Below are positions 26,824 through 36,386 of a DNA stretch of 62,643 nucleotides, one piece after another. The notes below the pieces were generated by a model. It ran no database searches. It had not been told where the DNA came from and saw only the letters and a program-made list of their open reading frames with translations. The position numbers were made by a program, and so were the translations under genes. The stretch covers positions 18,790 through 81,432 of the forward strand of contig JAPPFD010000022.1 in assembly GCA_028823995.1 (NCBI GenBank). Reading direction: 5' to 3'. The first letter of the stretch is position 1, and each line of letters opens with the position of its first letter. This stretch comes from a bacterium. GTDB lineage: Bacteria > Actinomycetota > Acidimicrobiia > Spongiisociales > ZC4RG35.

Positions 26824-28923
26824 CTACTGTTCGCCGTCGTCCACCGGCGCCTGTTCTTCCTCTTCCTCGATGGGGCCTTGACCGTCCTCCTCCTCGATGG
26901 GGAGTTGCCCTTCGTCTTCGGGCACCAGTTCGGGGAAGCGGTCGATGAGTTCCTCGGGCAACTCCGGGGCGACCTCCTCCTCGGGGTCGGGACACACCAC
27001 CTCCGCCCCTTCGGCGGGTGAGCCCACCGCGCCGGATCCCGCCCCCGGCGCCGTTTCCTGATCTTCGGGCGCCGTCAGCACTCCGGTATCGGTCAGATAG
27101 GCCATCAGGCAGGGATGCATCTCCACAATCTCCTGGCGAGGTATGTAGCGAACCGTCCAGATCCGGTTGTCGGTCTCCTCTCCCTGCCGGATGGTCCGGG
27201 TCACCTTCACGGTCCATCCCACTTTGGCGGTCTGGATTTCTTCAGCCTCGCCCGGGGCCAGTTCCGGGTTGGCGCGGTACAGGATCTCGGGTGGTTCCCG
27301 TTCCTCGGTGCGTTCCGAGAGCATGGCCGAGACCACCCGCGCCTGGGGTCCCCCCTCCGACAGGATTCTCAGACGGCCTTCCCCATCCCTCCAACGTCCG
27401 ATCAACACGCGTCCGTCGTTGTCGCCGAAGAACTTCACCGTTATGGAGGTGTCGGTGTACTCGGTCCTGATCAGCACGTGTGAGGGAGTGTCGTTGCGGA
27501 AGACCAGGTCCACCTCGGGCCAGTTGATGGTGGCTTCGATGCCCTCGGGATAGCGGGTGAAGTGAAAGCTATGGGTCTTGTGGGTGATGTCCTCATAACC
27601 GCCCCAGAAGACCGCGTTGTAGAACGTGGTGGCGAACTGGCTCACCCCGCCTCCCACGGTGTCGGTCAACTCTCCTCGCACCAGTGTGCCCGCCTCCACG
27701 AACCCGTCCTCCTCGGTCCTCTCTCCCACATGACGGTTGAGGCTGAATGTCTCCCCGGGCAGCACGAGGGCGTCGTTGACCCGGTCGGCGAAGAGTTGGA
27801 TGTTGGTGACCCGGGCCGCGCAGCAGTCGTGGTATGTCGTGTACTGGGACACCAGGTGGCGGATTCCCAGATTCTCGATGTCCTGGGTGGTCACGTGGGG
27901 CTGGGTGCCGGCGACCTTGGTCAGCACCCCCTGGCGCTCGCTGCCCGCCGCGAGAGTCTCCAGCATGTCGCCCACCGTGTCCACGTCGACCCCGATCCCC
28001 GTCTCCGAAGGATGGATGATCACCCGGTCGTTATCGTCGATTTCGTAGTAGGCGTTGACGGGAGGGGTCCCCACCTGATCGTTTATCGCCGACACCTTGC
28101 GGGTCACCAGGCGGCGGTCGATGGTCAACTGCACGGAAGGCGACCGATCAAGGTCGAAACTGAAGATTGTGGCGTCGGCTATCTCCTGGGCGGTGAACAC
28201 CAACTCGGCGTCGGTGTCGGGATCCTTGAAGACCACCGGGGCGGATATCCATAGCTCCACTGTCTCGACGGCGGCGGTGATCTGTTCGATGTCGGTGTCA
28301 GGCTCCACCAGCACGGTGCGCAAACGCACGGTCCCGCCCCCGTTCAGGGCTGCTGCCTTGATCTCCACATCGGCCTCCGAACTGTCCAGGAGCCAGCCCG
28401 GAGACGGGTAGCTGGGAACGGGTCGGCCGTTCACAAACTCCAGGGTTCCCTCTACCGGGCGTATGCCGTGCTGCTGGTCCAGGCCCTTGACGAAGTCCTC
28501 CACCAATGCCTGGTCGATGGCGGCCACCGGAACCAGGACAAGGGGGATGGGGTCGTCCCAGGGACTCCTGAGCCACCGCCTCCACCTGTTGACGAAGCTT
28601 CCCTGCCTTTCGTTTCGCATCGCTCGGTCCACCAGCTCCCCGATGTTCAGGCGATAGCCGAATTCGGAGGCCGTCACGGCGGACGGTTCGCCGTTGACCA
28701 CGATCTCGATCACCGCTTCCCCCTGCTGTGACTCCATCTCCGACAAGACGGCTTCGGCCTGGCTTCTGTCGAGGCCGGCGAGGCTCACTCCCGAGACTGT
28801 CACGGATCCGAGAACCACTCCCTGGTGGGATCGGCTCCACACCGCATAGCTGCCCAAACCGGCCATGATCAGGGCGGTTGTGCCGATCAGGGCGATCAGC
28901 AGCAGCCGGGAGGTGCGGGACAT
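26824..28923 (-). CDS. VanW-family cell-surface protein with peptidoglycan-binding-like domains
   Basis: 699 residues. One N-terminal membrane segment (about 7-28), then two repeats of the domain found in putative peptidoglycan-binding proteins (about 45-330), then the VanW domain (about 365-500: LPGETFSLNRHVGERTEEDGF, GGGVSQFATTFYNAVFWGG) with a CC pair just before it. A G5-like segment follows (AKVGWTVKVTRTI), and the tail of about 80 residues is very acidic. Anchored outside the membrane, it is probably involved in wall structure or antibiotic tolerance; the exact role of VanW is unknown. ATG 28923. Confidence 0.88.
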   Translation of the reverse strand: MSRTSRLLLIALIGTTALIMAGLGSYAVWSRSHQGVVLGSVTVSGVSLAGLDRSQAEAVLSEMESQQGEAVIEIVVNGEPSAVTASEFGYRLNIGELVDRAMRNERQGSFVNRWRRWLRSPWDDPIPLVLVPVAAIDQALVEDFVKGLDQQHGIRPVEGTLEFVNGRPVPSYPSPGWLLDSSEADVEIKAAALNGGGTVRLRTVLVEPDTDIEQITAAVETVELWISAPVVFKDPDTDAELVFTAQEIADATIFSFDLDRSPSVQLTIDRRLVTRKVSAINDQVGTPPVNAYYEIDDNDRVIIHPSETGIGVDVDTVGDMLETLAAGSERQGVLTKVAGTQPHVTTQDIENLGIRHLVSQYTTYHDCCAARVTNIQLFADRVNDALVLPGETFSLNRHVGERTEEDGFVEAGTLVRGELTDTVGGGVSQFATTFYNAVFWGGYEDITHKTHSFHFTRYPEGIEATINWPEVDLVFRNDTPSHVLIRTEYTDTSITVKFFGDNDGRVLIGRWRDGEGRLRILSEGGPQARVVSAMLSERTEEREPPEILYRANPELAPGEAEEIQTAKVGWTVKVTRTIRQGEETDNRIWTVRYIPRQEIVEMHPCLMAYLTDTGVLTAPEDQETAPGAGSGAVGSPAEGAEVVCPDPEEEVAPELPEELIDRFPELVPEDEGQLPIEEEDGQGPIEEEEEQAPVDDGEQ

Positions 28924-29027
28924 GGCGAGGGGAAGGAGGAGGAGATGACTCGGTAAAGTGTAGAGAAGGAGGAGAGACTATCTGGACCTCCTAAAACCGC
29001 CTCCGACCAGAACAGGACTGCCGGATC

Positions 29028-29567
29028 ATGGAAGCAATCACCGAATGGGCGTTCATTGAAGAAACGATCGGGACCCTGGTCACCGCCGCGGGCCTGTGGA
29101 TCGGTTACGCAGCCATAAAGAGGGCCGGAGAGCGGGTTGTCGCGGAGATGGCCGAACGCGGCGAGGAGCACGGCGCCAGGGCTGCGAGTCTATGGTCGCT
29201 GGTGCGGAGGATTGTGATGATCGCCCTGGTCATCACCGCGGGACTGATGATCATCTCGGTGTGGGGCTTGCCGTTGGCGCCATTCCTGGGGGTTGCCTCC
29301 GCCGCCGGCGTGGCGATCGGCTTGGGAGCGCGGGGCCTGGTGCAGAATGTCATTTCGGGGTTCTTCATCCTGCTCGAGGACCAGTACCGCATCGGCGACA
29401 GGATCAAGAGCGGGGCTGCTACCGGTGAGGTGATCGACATCCGTCCCCGGGTGACAATCCTGCGTGACGACGAAGGGGTGATCTACTACGTGCCCAACGG
29501 CGCGCTGGGCGGGTCGGTCTCCATGGTGTTCCCCCCCGAGTCCCCGTCCGAGGAATCCGCCTCGTAG
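29028..29567 (+). CDS. MscS-family mechanosensitive channel, short form
   Basis: 179 residues. Two to three hydrophobic segments, the last being the pore-lining helix with the Gly/Ala pattern GVASAAGVAIGLGARGLVQNVISGFFILLEDQ, followed by the beta domain YRIGDRIKSG...GEVIDIRPRVTILRDDEGVIYYVPNG. The large C-terminal cage domain of MscS is absent, as in minimal channels. Its 3' end overlaps the convergent MFS gene by 82 nt, so the Ser/Glu-rich tail is encoded on both strands. ATG 29028, divergent from the VanW gene. Confidence 0.85.
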   Translation: MEAITEWAFIEETIGTLVTAAGLWIGYAAIKRAGERVVAEMAERGEEHGARAASLWSLVRRIVMIALVITAGLMIISVWGLPLAPFLGVASAAGVAIGLGARGLVQNVISGFFILLEDQYRIGDRIKSGAATGEVIDIRPRVTILRDDEGVIYYVPNGALGGSVSMVFPPESPSEESAS

Positions 29568-30799
29568 GCAGCCCCGGGGTTTATGCCCCTCAGCACCCAG
29601 AGGGCCGTCAGGCCGATGAGCATCAGGGAGAACATCGCGGCATGGCGGCTCATGCCCAGGACGTCCACGATGAAGCCCCAGAGCAACGGGCCCAGGACCG
29701 CGGCGAAACGGCCCACCGTGGCGTACAGGCCGTAGAACTCGCCAACCCGCTCGGGTGGAGAGAGACCGGTCATCACCACCCGGTCGGTGGCCCAAAGTCC
29801 CCCCAGCGAGACGCCGCCCGACAGCCCGGCCACCCAGATCAACCAGGCGGCGCCCGACAGCGCCGCGGTCACGCCCAAGGCAATGGTGACCACCCAGAGT
29901 CCCAGGATCAATCGCAGACCGCGCCCCGGTCCCAAGCGCTCGGCCAACCAGCCGCCCAGGAACCCCCCGCCCATTGAGGCGGCTATGGCGGCGCCCAGGA
30001 GAACCGTCACCTGGGAGGTGGTCAGTCCCACTTCCTCGGTGGCGTATATCGCCAGGAAGCCTCCGATAAGGGTGTTGACGGTGTCGGTATAGCAGAACCT
30101 GCCCACCAGGAACCTGGTCAGGTTGGGATACTGGCGGGTGGCTTGCCACGATCTGAACAGGTCACTCATGATTCTCCGCAGAGGCGGGGGATCGCCCTGG
30201 ACCGGTGGACGGGGTGCGGGCCGGATCAGGAAGAAGGCGGGCAGGGAAAACACCGCGAAGCCAACCGCCAGGGAGCGGAACACCGCCGGGTAACCCCCAC
30301 CCACGCCCAAGACCAGGGTCCCGATGCCCAGTCCGATGAAAGACCCCAGATACCCGAGCGCCACGCCCATTCCGGAGACGCGACTGCGGGTTTCGGGGGT
30401 GCTGACATCCAACAGCAGGGCGTCGTAGACCGCGGAGCCAACATGGAATCCGATCAGCGAGACCCCGAAGATGAACATGGTCAGGAGGACCGGGCCCACG
30501 GCCAGCAGGGCGCTTCCGCAGACGGCCATCCCGGTGGTGATGGCCAGTACGCCGATCCTGTTCCCGCGGTAGTCGGTCCGGGTTCCCACCCAGGGCGCCA
30601 GGAACGCCACCACCAGGCCGGCGCCGCCGGTCGCCACCGACAGCGCCGAGTCCGGCAGGTCGTTCTCCACGATCCATTGGGGAAGGTAGAGCCCGATCAC
30701 CCCGAGGGCGAAGATGGTGTTGGCCAGGTCGTATCCGACCCACGCCCAGACCGACGAGCGGGCGGGTACCCAGCCGGATGAAGGCGTGTCCCGGTTCAC
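29486..30799 (-). CDS. MFS transporter of the UMF1/Atg22-like group
   Basis: 437 residues, twelve hydrophobic segments. The opening WAWVGYDLANTIFALGVIGLYLP is typical for UMF1-type MFS proteins, and loop 2-3 has GTRTDYRGNR. Start is GTG 30799 (MNRDTPSSG). Substrate unknown; relatives are annotated as putative amino acid effluxers. The C-terminal hydrophilic tail overlaps the mscS-like gene on the other strand. The gene may be co-transcribed with the MDR gene 22 nt upstream. Confidence 0.85.
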   Translation of the reverse strand: MNRDTPSSGWVPARSSVWAWVGYDLANTIFALGVIGLYLPQWIVENDLPDSALSVATGGAGLVVAFLAPWVGTRTDYRGNRIGVLAITTGMAVCGSALLAVGPVLLTMFIFGVSLIGFHVGSAVYDALLLDVSTPETRSRVSGMGVALGYLGSFIGLGIGTLVLGVGGGYPAVFRSLAVGFAVFSLPAFFLIRPAPRPPVQGDPPPLRRIMSDLFRSWQATRQYPNLTRFLVGRFCYTDTVNTLIGGFLAIYATEEVGLTTSQVTVLLGAAIAASMGGGFLGGWLAERLGPGRGLRLILGLWVVTIALGVTAALSGAAWLIWVAGLSGGVSLGGLWATDRVVMTGLSPPERVGEFYGLYATVGRFAAVLGPLLWGFIVDVLGMSRHAAMFSLMLIGLTALWVLRGINPGAAYEADSSDGDSGGNTMETDPPSAPLGT

Positions 30800-30821
30800 C
30801 GCGCGGTTGCCAACCGGCGCG

Positions 30822-31901
30822 TCAGAGGCTGATCGCCACCGAGATCAACTCTTCATGCCCCAACCGGCCGGCGGTGGCGGCCAGGGCCACGTGGGACTCG
30901 TCCAGCGGGAACTGATGGCTGACCAGGGTGTCGAGGCGGGGGTCTGTCTCCAATTGCTGGACTCCCCACTCGAACCCCTTCCGGGACGGCCCCAGCACCC
31001 CGACCACCTTTAACTGCTTGGTGACGATCACGTCGGAATAGAGCGAGGAGATGGGACGCCCGCCCTTGGTCGAGGCGAGTATCACCTGCCCTCCCGCACG
31101 CACTATCTCCAGAGCCACGTATATGGCCTCCGGATCGTTGGAGGTTACGTCCACCACCAGGTCCGGACGTTGTCCGAGGCTGTTTCCCACTGCCATCGCC
31201 AGGTCCTCGGCGCTTGCGTTGACGGTCAGGTCCGCGCCCAGGATGCGCGCCATCTCCAACCGGTCGGAGTCCACGTCCAGCCCGCTGATCCCCACCCATC
31301 CGGCGCCGGCGCTCTTGGCGGCGAGCAGACAGGCAAGCCCACGGGGCCCCGGGCCCAGGATGAGCACGTTCTCTCCCCGCTTCAGACGGGGCACTTCAAC
31401 CGCCCAAGTCCAGCCGTCAGCCAGGGAGTGGGCGATGGTGGCCGTCACCGCCGGGATGTCATCGCTGATGTGGTGGAGCCGGGCATTGGGGTCGAGATAG
31501 AGAGTCTCGGCCATCCCTCCCCAAAGTCCCGGGTGTTCGGTGGAGGGGAGCAACCCGTAGGTGTTGACCGGATAGCGCCGGGAGCAGAAGGACAGGCCGG
31601 CCATGCAGGATGAGCAACTCCGGCATCGAATGACCGGCTCCACCAGCACCCGGGAGCCGATCGGATAGGGCAGGTCCCCGTTGATGCTGTCGGCAATCCT
31701 CCCGACGACCTGTCTCCCCAGGATGAGGGGGTAGGTCAGTCTCGAGATCTCTCCCGCCCAGGCCTGGGCGTCGATTCCCGAGAGGGTGGTGGCTTCCACC
31801 GCCAGCCATCCGCCCTCCCGGACGGGGCGCCGGTTGAGGGTGGTGGCGCGCAGGGTGTGGGGCTCAACCAGTATCTGCGCCTTGACGCTGATTCCGCTCA
31901 T
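30822..31901 (-). CDS. Zinc-type medium-chain alcohol dehydrogenase-like protein
   Basis: 359 residues from ATG 31901, preceded by AGAGAGG; longer starts at 31934 and 31964 exist. MDR fold: structural-zinc Cys cluster CRSCSSCMAGLSFC (about 88-101) and the nucleotide-binding motif LGPGPRGLACL. The usual catalytic-zinc motif GHE near residue 65 is replaced by GRQVVGRI, so catalytic zinc binding is doubtful. Related to sorbitol/threonine dehydrogenase-like proteins. Substrate unknown. Confidence 0.8.
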   Translation of the reverse strand: MSGISVKAQILVEPHTLRATTLNRRPVREGGWLAVEATTLSGIDAQAWAGEISRLTYPLILGRQVVGRIADSINGDLPYPIGSRVLVEPVIRCRSCSSCMAGLSFCSRRYPVNTYGLLPSTEHPGLWGGMAETLYLDPNARLHHISDDIPAVTATIAHSLADGWTWAVEVPRLKRGENVLILGPGPRGLACLLAAKSAGAGWVGISGLDVDSDRLEMARILGADLTVNASAEDLAMAVGNSLGQRPDLVVDVTSNDPEAIYVALEIVRAGGQVILASTKGGRPISSLYSDVIVTKQLKVVGVLGPSRKGFEWGVQQLETDPRLDTLVSHQFPLDESHVALAATAGRLGHEELISVAISL

Positions 31902-32135
31902 CGCCGCCTCTCTGCTATCCGTCAGAGCGTACATATCCGAACGGGGTCCGCCGAAATCCCCCACGAACGGCGGATCGGGAGGAGGTTCCTCCGGTGCCGG
32001 CCATGGCGGGAGGGTGGCGCCCAGCCGGATGGCCCTGGAGGAAGGAGCGGAGGAGTCACCACAGCAGGCCGATTCGCCGCAGTGTGCAACTCCCTGGTTG
32101 TGTCTCCGTCTCCGGTCAGTTCCTGCGCCGGCGGA

Positions 32136-33317
32136 CTACCCCAGGAAATCGGTGAGGCGCCGGGCTCCCCGGGCCAGGTCGTGGTCGGAGAGGGCATAGG
32201 AGAAACGAACGAATCCGGGGGCGCCGAACGCCTCCCCGGGCACTATCGCCACCTTGATCTCTTCCAGAATGGCTGTGGCCAACTCTATGGTGTTGCTCAC
32301 CGTGCGGCCGCCGAGGCTCCGGCCCAGGAGCCCCGAGCAGTTGGGGAAGGCGTAGAAGGCGCCTTGAGGAATGATGCAGTCCATTCCGGTGATGCTCGAC
32401 AGGGCCTCGTAAAGGGCGCGCCGGCGCCGGTCGAAGGCCTCTCTGAATTGAGTCACCGACTGCTGTGGCCCGGTGAGGGCGGCCAATGCGGCATGCTGGG
32501 CGATGTTGCACACGTTGGAGGTGGAGTGGGACTGGAAGCCGCTGGCGGCCTTGATCACGTCCGCTGGTCCGACCATCCACCCCACCCGCCAGCCCGGCAT
32601 GGCATAGGCTTTGGCCACTCCGTTGACGATCACCCACCGGTCCTCCATGGAGGCCGCGATGGAGGAGAACTCCGCCCCGTCATAGACGAAGTGCTCATAG
32701 ATTTCGTCGGCTATCACCCAGATTCCCCGCTCCGACGCCCACGCAGCCAACTCCCTCACCATCGCGGGACTGTAAACGGCGCCGGTCGGGTTCGAGGGTG
32801 AGACAAATATGAGGGCTTTGGTGCGCTCGGTGACCACCCGGTCCAACTGGTCTATGGTGACCTGAAACCCGGTGGTCTGGTCAGCGAGAACCGGTACGCC
32901 GACTCCCCCTGCCAACTGGATGGTCCAGGGATAGGAGACCCAGTAGGGCGCCGGGACGATCACCTCGTCTCCGGGGTCCAGCAGGGTGGCGCAGGCAGCG
33001 AACACCGCATGCTTTCCTCCGTTGGTCACCAGGACCTGCGACGGGGAGACGTCCACTCCCGAATTGGCGTTGGTGGCGTCCGCCACCGCTTCTCGCAGGT
33101 CCGCCAGACCGGGGGTGGCGGTGTAGCGATGGTTCCCGACGTCGCCGCAGGCCTTGGCGGCGGCGGCCACGATGTGGTCGGGGGTGGGGAAGTCGGGCTC
33201 CCCCGGCCCGAAGCTGATGACGTCGTGCCCCGCCTCTCTCATCTGTTGGGCCTTGGCGGAGACCGCCATGGTTGCCGAAGGGGCGATGCTTCCGATCCGG
33301 TTTGAGATGCGATTCAT
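32136..33317 (-). CDS. Class I/II PLP-dependent aminotransferase (aspartate aminotransferase-like)
   Basis: 393 residues of the AspC class I-beta type: FGPGEPDFPTPDHI, VTNGGKHAVF, APYWVSYPW, the SPSNPTGAV stretch that binds PLP, DEIYEHFVYDG, the PLP Lys in NGVAKAYAMPGWRVGW, and the closing Arg in FVRFSYALS. It probably makes aspartate or glutamate from oxaloacetate or 2-oxoglutarate. ATG 33317. The 234 nt between it and the MDR gene show no gene. Confidence 0.92.
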   Translation of the reverse strand: MNRISNRIGSIAPSATMAVSAKAQQMREAGHDVISFGPGEPDFPTPDHIVAAAAKACGDVGNHRYTATPGLADLREAVADATNANSGVDVSPSQVLVTNGGKHAVFAACATLLDPGDEVIVPAPYWVSYPWTIQLAGGVGVPVLADQTTGFQVTIDQLDRVVTERTKALIFVSPSNPTGAVYSPAMVRELAAWASERGIWVIADEIYEHFVYDGAEFSSIAASMEDRWVIVNGVAKAYAMPGWRVGWMVGPADVIKAASGFQSHSTSNVCNIAQHAALAALTGPQQSVTQFREAFDRRRRALYEALSSITGMDCIIPQGAFYAFPNCSGLLGRSLGGRTVSNTIELATAILEEIKVAIVPGEAFGAPGFVRFSYALSDHDLARGARRLTDFLG

Positions 33318-33432
33318 AGGTGCAGAGGTTAATAGGTCGCGCGCCGGGCGGCGACACGGATCAGGTCACACAACCGTCGGCCGGTCGGCCCCGGCGAGCC
33401 TGGCTGGCGGCCGACCAACCCCGAACGTCCGG

Positions 33433-33735
33433 TCATCGGTCCTTTGCCGGTCGTCTCCTGCGGCGTCGGAGGAGTGCGAGGGCCTCCCAGACCAGGATGG
33501 CGGCGACCGCCACCGCGGCCATCAGGAGGATCATCGGGTAGGACCCGCTCCACCATAGGAAGTTGACTCCCACGGAGTGGGAGTTCTGGAGGACGAACCA
33601 GACCAGAAGGAGGGCCAGCGCTCCCCCTCCGGCCACCTTCCAGGGGAAGGACGTCTTCTCCGCACCCGGTCCCGATGGCGGCGTATCCGGTGTGGAGGGG
33701 CCGGCCTTGCCCTGGTCCCGGTTGGAATGCTTCAT
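33433..33735 (-). CDS. LapA-domain (DUF1049) membrane protein
   Basis: 100 residues from ATG 33735; longer frames exist but have a non-homologous basic/Pro-rich head. Hydrophilic N terminus, two hydrophobic segments (about 36-52 and 63-82) flanking FVLQNSHSVGVNFLWWSG, and a basic C terminus RRRRRRPAKDR. This is the layout of lipopolysaccharide assembly protein A-like small membrane proteins, common also in actinobacteria where the role is unknown. Divergent from the acidic protein gene at 33900. Confidence 0.75.
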   Translation of the reverse strand: MKHSNRDQGKAGPSTPDTPPSGPGAEKTSFPWKVAGGGALALLLVWFVLQNSHSVGVNFLWWSGSYPMILLMAAVAVAAILVWEALALLRRRRRRPAKDR

Positions 33736-33899
33736 ATCCAACCCGGATTGTACAAAACCCCTCGTCCCACCGGGCGCAACAGAAGGGCCGGCTGATCGGG
33801 GGGCCGGGGGTCTGCTCATCTTCTGGGCATAAGATTGTTTTACGCCCTCTTTATGAGGCATGCGGTAAAAGGGGAAGCGAGGCACGCCAAAGGAGAGTC

Positions 33900-34829
33900 A
33901 TGAAAGAGCCGTCCGATCAGGACTTGGAGGAAACTCCGTCCGCAGAGGAGAGCCCGGAGGTCGATGCACCTTTGGCGAAGAAGCGAGTCAGCGGGGCATT
34001 CAGCTTCCTGCGCGCTCCGTCTTTCTGGGGAGGGCTGGTGGTTGGATCGGTGGCTCTCGGCATCGGGGTGGCGATCGGACTGGGGGTGGACCGCTGGATG
34101 GACGACGACCGAGGCCGCGACTCTGATGAGCGGGGGCAGTTCGAAGTCCGTACCTTCCGCATGGACCCCTCCGGCGAGTGGGACAAGGAGGGTCCGCAGT
34201 GGCCTGGGGGAAAGCGCTTCTGGTTCCGCTTTCCCGCCGGGAAGCAGGGGGATTGGATGGAAGGCTGGGAGGGCAAGAAGCCGAGTAGGGAATTCGAAAG
34301 GGGCGGCTTCTCATGGAAGGATGGCCCGCGTGAGGGAGGGTCCTATCTCTCTGATGCGGAAGTGGCGCTGTTGGAGCGGTTCATCGACGTGATCGAGGAG
34401 GTCGTTGACGAGGTGGGGGACTATCTCGAAAGGGGTGGCTTCGATTCTCCCGGGGACCGGCGGTTCGGGCCTGCCCGGTTCTTCGAAGACGACTTCTGGA
34501 AGGACTTCGAAGGAAGCCTGTTCGGCGATGAGTACCGGAGGGGCGATAGGGAGTCCAAGAGCGATCCCGAAGGCTCCTGGGATGAAGACAAGGGCCCCTG
34601 GGATGACGAGGACGGGCCGTTCGGGGACTTCGGGTTCCCATTCGGTGAGTTCCTTCCCGGGTTCGCGTTCCTCGAGGACTGCGAACTGGACTCTTTGGAG
34701 CTTCCCGGCATCTTTGAGAACCTTCCCGGCGAAGAGGACGGTCTCGAAGGCGACGAAAGCATGGAGGACTTCTTCGAACAGATCGAAGAACTGTTCCGAG
34801 AAGCTTGCGAACCACCTTCAGGCGGCTGA
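33900..34829 (+). CDS. Very acidic single-pass membrane protein, unknown function
   Basis: 309 residues from ATG 33900, with AAAGGAG ending 4 nt upstream. One membrane segment (about 41-62, FWGGLVVGSVALGIGVAIGLGVD) behind a short cytoplasmic head. The outer part is dominated by Asp, Glu, Gly, Phe and Trp (DEDKGPWDDEDGPFGDFGF and similar) with a helix-rich central piece (VALLERFIDVIEEVVDEVGDYLE). No known domain. The composition suggests calcium binding or an intrinsically disordered surface role. A strong hairpin follows the gene. Confidence 0.65.
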   Translation: MKEPSDQDLEETPSAEESPEVDAPLAKKRVSGAFSFLRAPSFWGGLVVGSVALGIGVAIGLGVDRWMDDDRGRDSDERGQFEVRTFRMDPSGEWDKEGPQWPGGKRFWFRFPAGKQGDWMEGWEGKKPSREFERGGFSWKDGPREGGSYLSDAEVALLERFIDVIEEVVDEVGDYLERGGFDSPGDRRFGPARFFEDDFWKDFEGSLFGDEYRRGDRESKSDPEGSWDEDKGPWDDEDGPFGDFGFPFGEFLPGFAFLEDCELDSLELPGIFENLPGEEDGLEGDESMEDFFEQIEELFREACEPPSGG

Positions 34830-34842
34830 CGTTCCTGTTGGG

Positions 34843-34871
34843 GGATCAGGCCACATCATGTGGCCCGATCC
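34843..34871 (+). terminator. Hairpin terminator after the acidic protein gene
   Basis: GGATC-A-GGCCACA-TCA-TGTGGCC-C-GATCC: a 7-bp inner and 5-bp outer stem with one mismatch, 13 nt after the stop. No T-run, as is common for actinobacterial hairpin terminators. Confidence 0.6.
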
Positions 34872-34999
34872 TCTGGGAGCGGTAAGTCCAACAGCCCCGA
34901 CCTGATTGGTTCGGGGAAAACCTCAACTCCTCACTGCCGGGCCGGATCGGATTGGCTAGGGTATTAGGCAAACAGACTTGTCTCAGCAAGGAGGAAACC

Positions 35000-36370
35000 T
35001 TGACACCCAAACGATCTGATTACGGAGTCACCCGTCGCCAGTTCCTGGGAGGAACGTCAGCACTCATGGCCTTTGCGGCAATGGGTGGACTATCCAGCCT
35101 CTTGGCGGCCTGCGGCGGAGGGGATCCCACCGATGAAGGGGCGGAACCGGGTGAGGACTTCACCGGCGAGTTGGGGGTGCTGATAGGGACCCACATGGAC
35201 CCGATCAAGCAACTGCTCGAGCAGCACCAGGCCAACGTGGGATTCGCTCCCAACGTCGAAGAGGTCACCAGCCCCGATCTGCGCACCAAGCTGACCACTT
35301 CCTTCCTGGCTCAGAGTTCGCCCTGGGACGCGGTGTTCGTCACCGCCACGCTGGGAGCCGAACTTCAGCAAGGGGAGTGGCTCACCAACGCCGGTCCCTT
35401 CATGGACGAGCGGGTGAGGAGCGAACCGGACCTGTTGACCCGCGGCATGGGCGCCGTGGAGTTCGGCGGGGAGACCTGGGCGGTGCCGTGGACCATGGGG
35501 AGCCAGTTGTTGCACTGGAACAAGAAGCTCATGACGGACGCAGGGCTCGATCCCGACGCTCCGCTCGACTGGCATTCCACTCCCAACTCCTATGACACGT
35601 TCGTCGAGTACGCCAAAGCGATGACCGGGGAGCGGGACGGTGTCCAGTACTACGGGCTCACCGACGCCTGGGCCGACCAGCACGTTCTGTTCACCTGGGG
35701 CGGCATGCTCCACATGCATGGCGGCACCTTCCTCGACGAGGAACAGCAGCCGGCCTTCAACAGCGAAGCAGGGGTGGAAGCCCTCCAGAAGCTGCATGAC
35801 CTGCTTCACGTTCACAAGTGCATCGATCCCGCCGTCAGCACCTACACCTGGGTGTTCGACGCCACGCCCGGCTTCTTCGACGGCACGCGGGGCATGTTCA
35901 TCTCCTGGCCGTTCGTGGCAGGAGTGGCGGCCATTCCCGACGCCGCGCCGGGGATCGCCGGCCACAGCGCATTCGCTCCCAACCCGGCGGTTGTCACCAG
36001 CGGTTCGGTGGATGGGTCGGAGTTCTTCGGAGTCCCGGTGTATGCCGAGAACAAGGACGAAGCCTGGCGCCTCTTGGACCTGATCTCTTCCCGCGAGGGC
36101 CAGAGAGTTGTGGCCCTGGGCGGATGGGGTTCCATCTACAGCGGGGTTCTGAACGAGCCCGATATCGTGGAAGCCTTCCCGTTCTATCCGGCGCTGGCGA
36201 AGGCCTACGAGTATCCCGTGGAAGGCGGATGGTCCGAGGACCGTCCCCGCTGGACGCAGTTCCTCTCAGACGAGATCCACGAGGTGCTGGCGCAACGCAA
36301 GTCGCCCAAGCAGGCCCTGGATGACGCCGCTGCGGCCACGGTGGAAGCCCGAAAGCAGGACGAAGCGTAA
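35000..36370 (+). CDS. CUT1-type sugar-binding protein, Tat-exported lipoprotein
   Basis: 456 residues. TTG 35000 is chosen because AAGGAGG ends 5 nt upstream; the next start is far inside. The signal carries the twin-arginine motif TRRQFLGG and then a lipobox AAC, so the folded protein is probably exported by Tat and lipidated. The mature part is an extracellular solute-binding protein of family 1 (VGFAPNVEEVTSPDLRTKL, YGLTDAWADQHVLFTWGGML). Heads a five-gene operon with two permeases, an MBL-fold protein and a dehydrogenase. Ligand unknown, probably an oligosaccharide or polyol. Confidence 0.88.
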   Translation: MTPKRSDYGVTRRQFLGGTSALMAFAAMGGLSSLLAACGGGDPTDEGAEPGEDFTGELGVLIGTHMDPIKQLLEQHQANVGFAPNVEEVTSPDLRTKLTTSFLAQSSPWDAVFVTATLGAELQQGEWLTNAGPFMDERVRSEPDLLTRGMGAVEFGGETWAVPWTMGSQLLHWNKKLMTDAGLDPDAPLDWHSTPNSYDTFVEYAKAMTGERDGVQYYGLTDAWADQHVLFTWGGMLHMHGGTFLDEEQQPAFNSEAGVEALQKLHDLLHVHKCIDPAVSTYTWVFDATPGFFDGTRGMFISWPFVAGVAAIPDAAPGIAGHSAFAPNPAVVTSGSVDGSEFFGVPVYAENKDEAWRLLDLISSREGQRVVALGGWGSIYSGVLNEPDIVEAFPFYPALAKAYEYPVEGGWSEDRPRWTQFLSDEIHEVLAQRKSPKQALDDAAAATVEARKQDEA

Positions 36371-36386
36371 AACCGCGCCCGACTCC

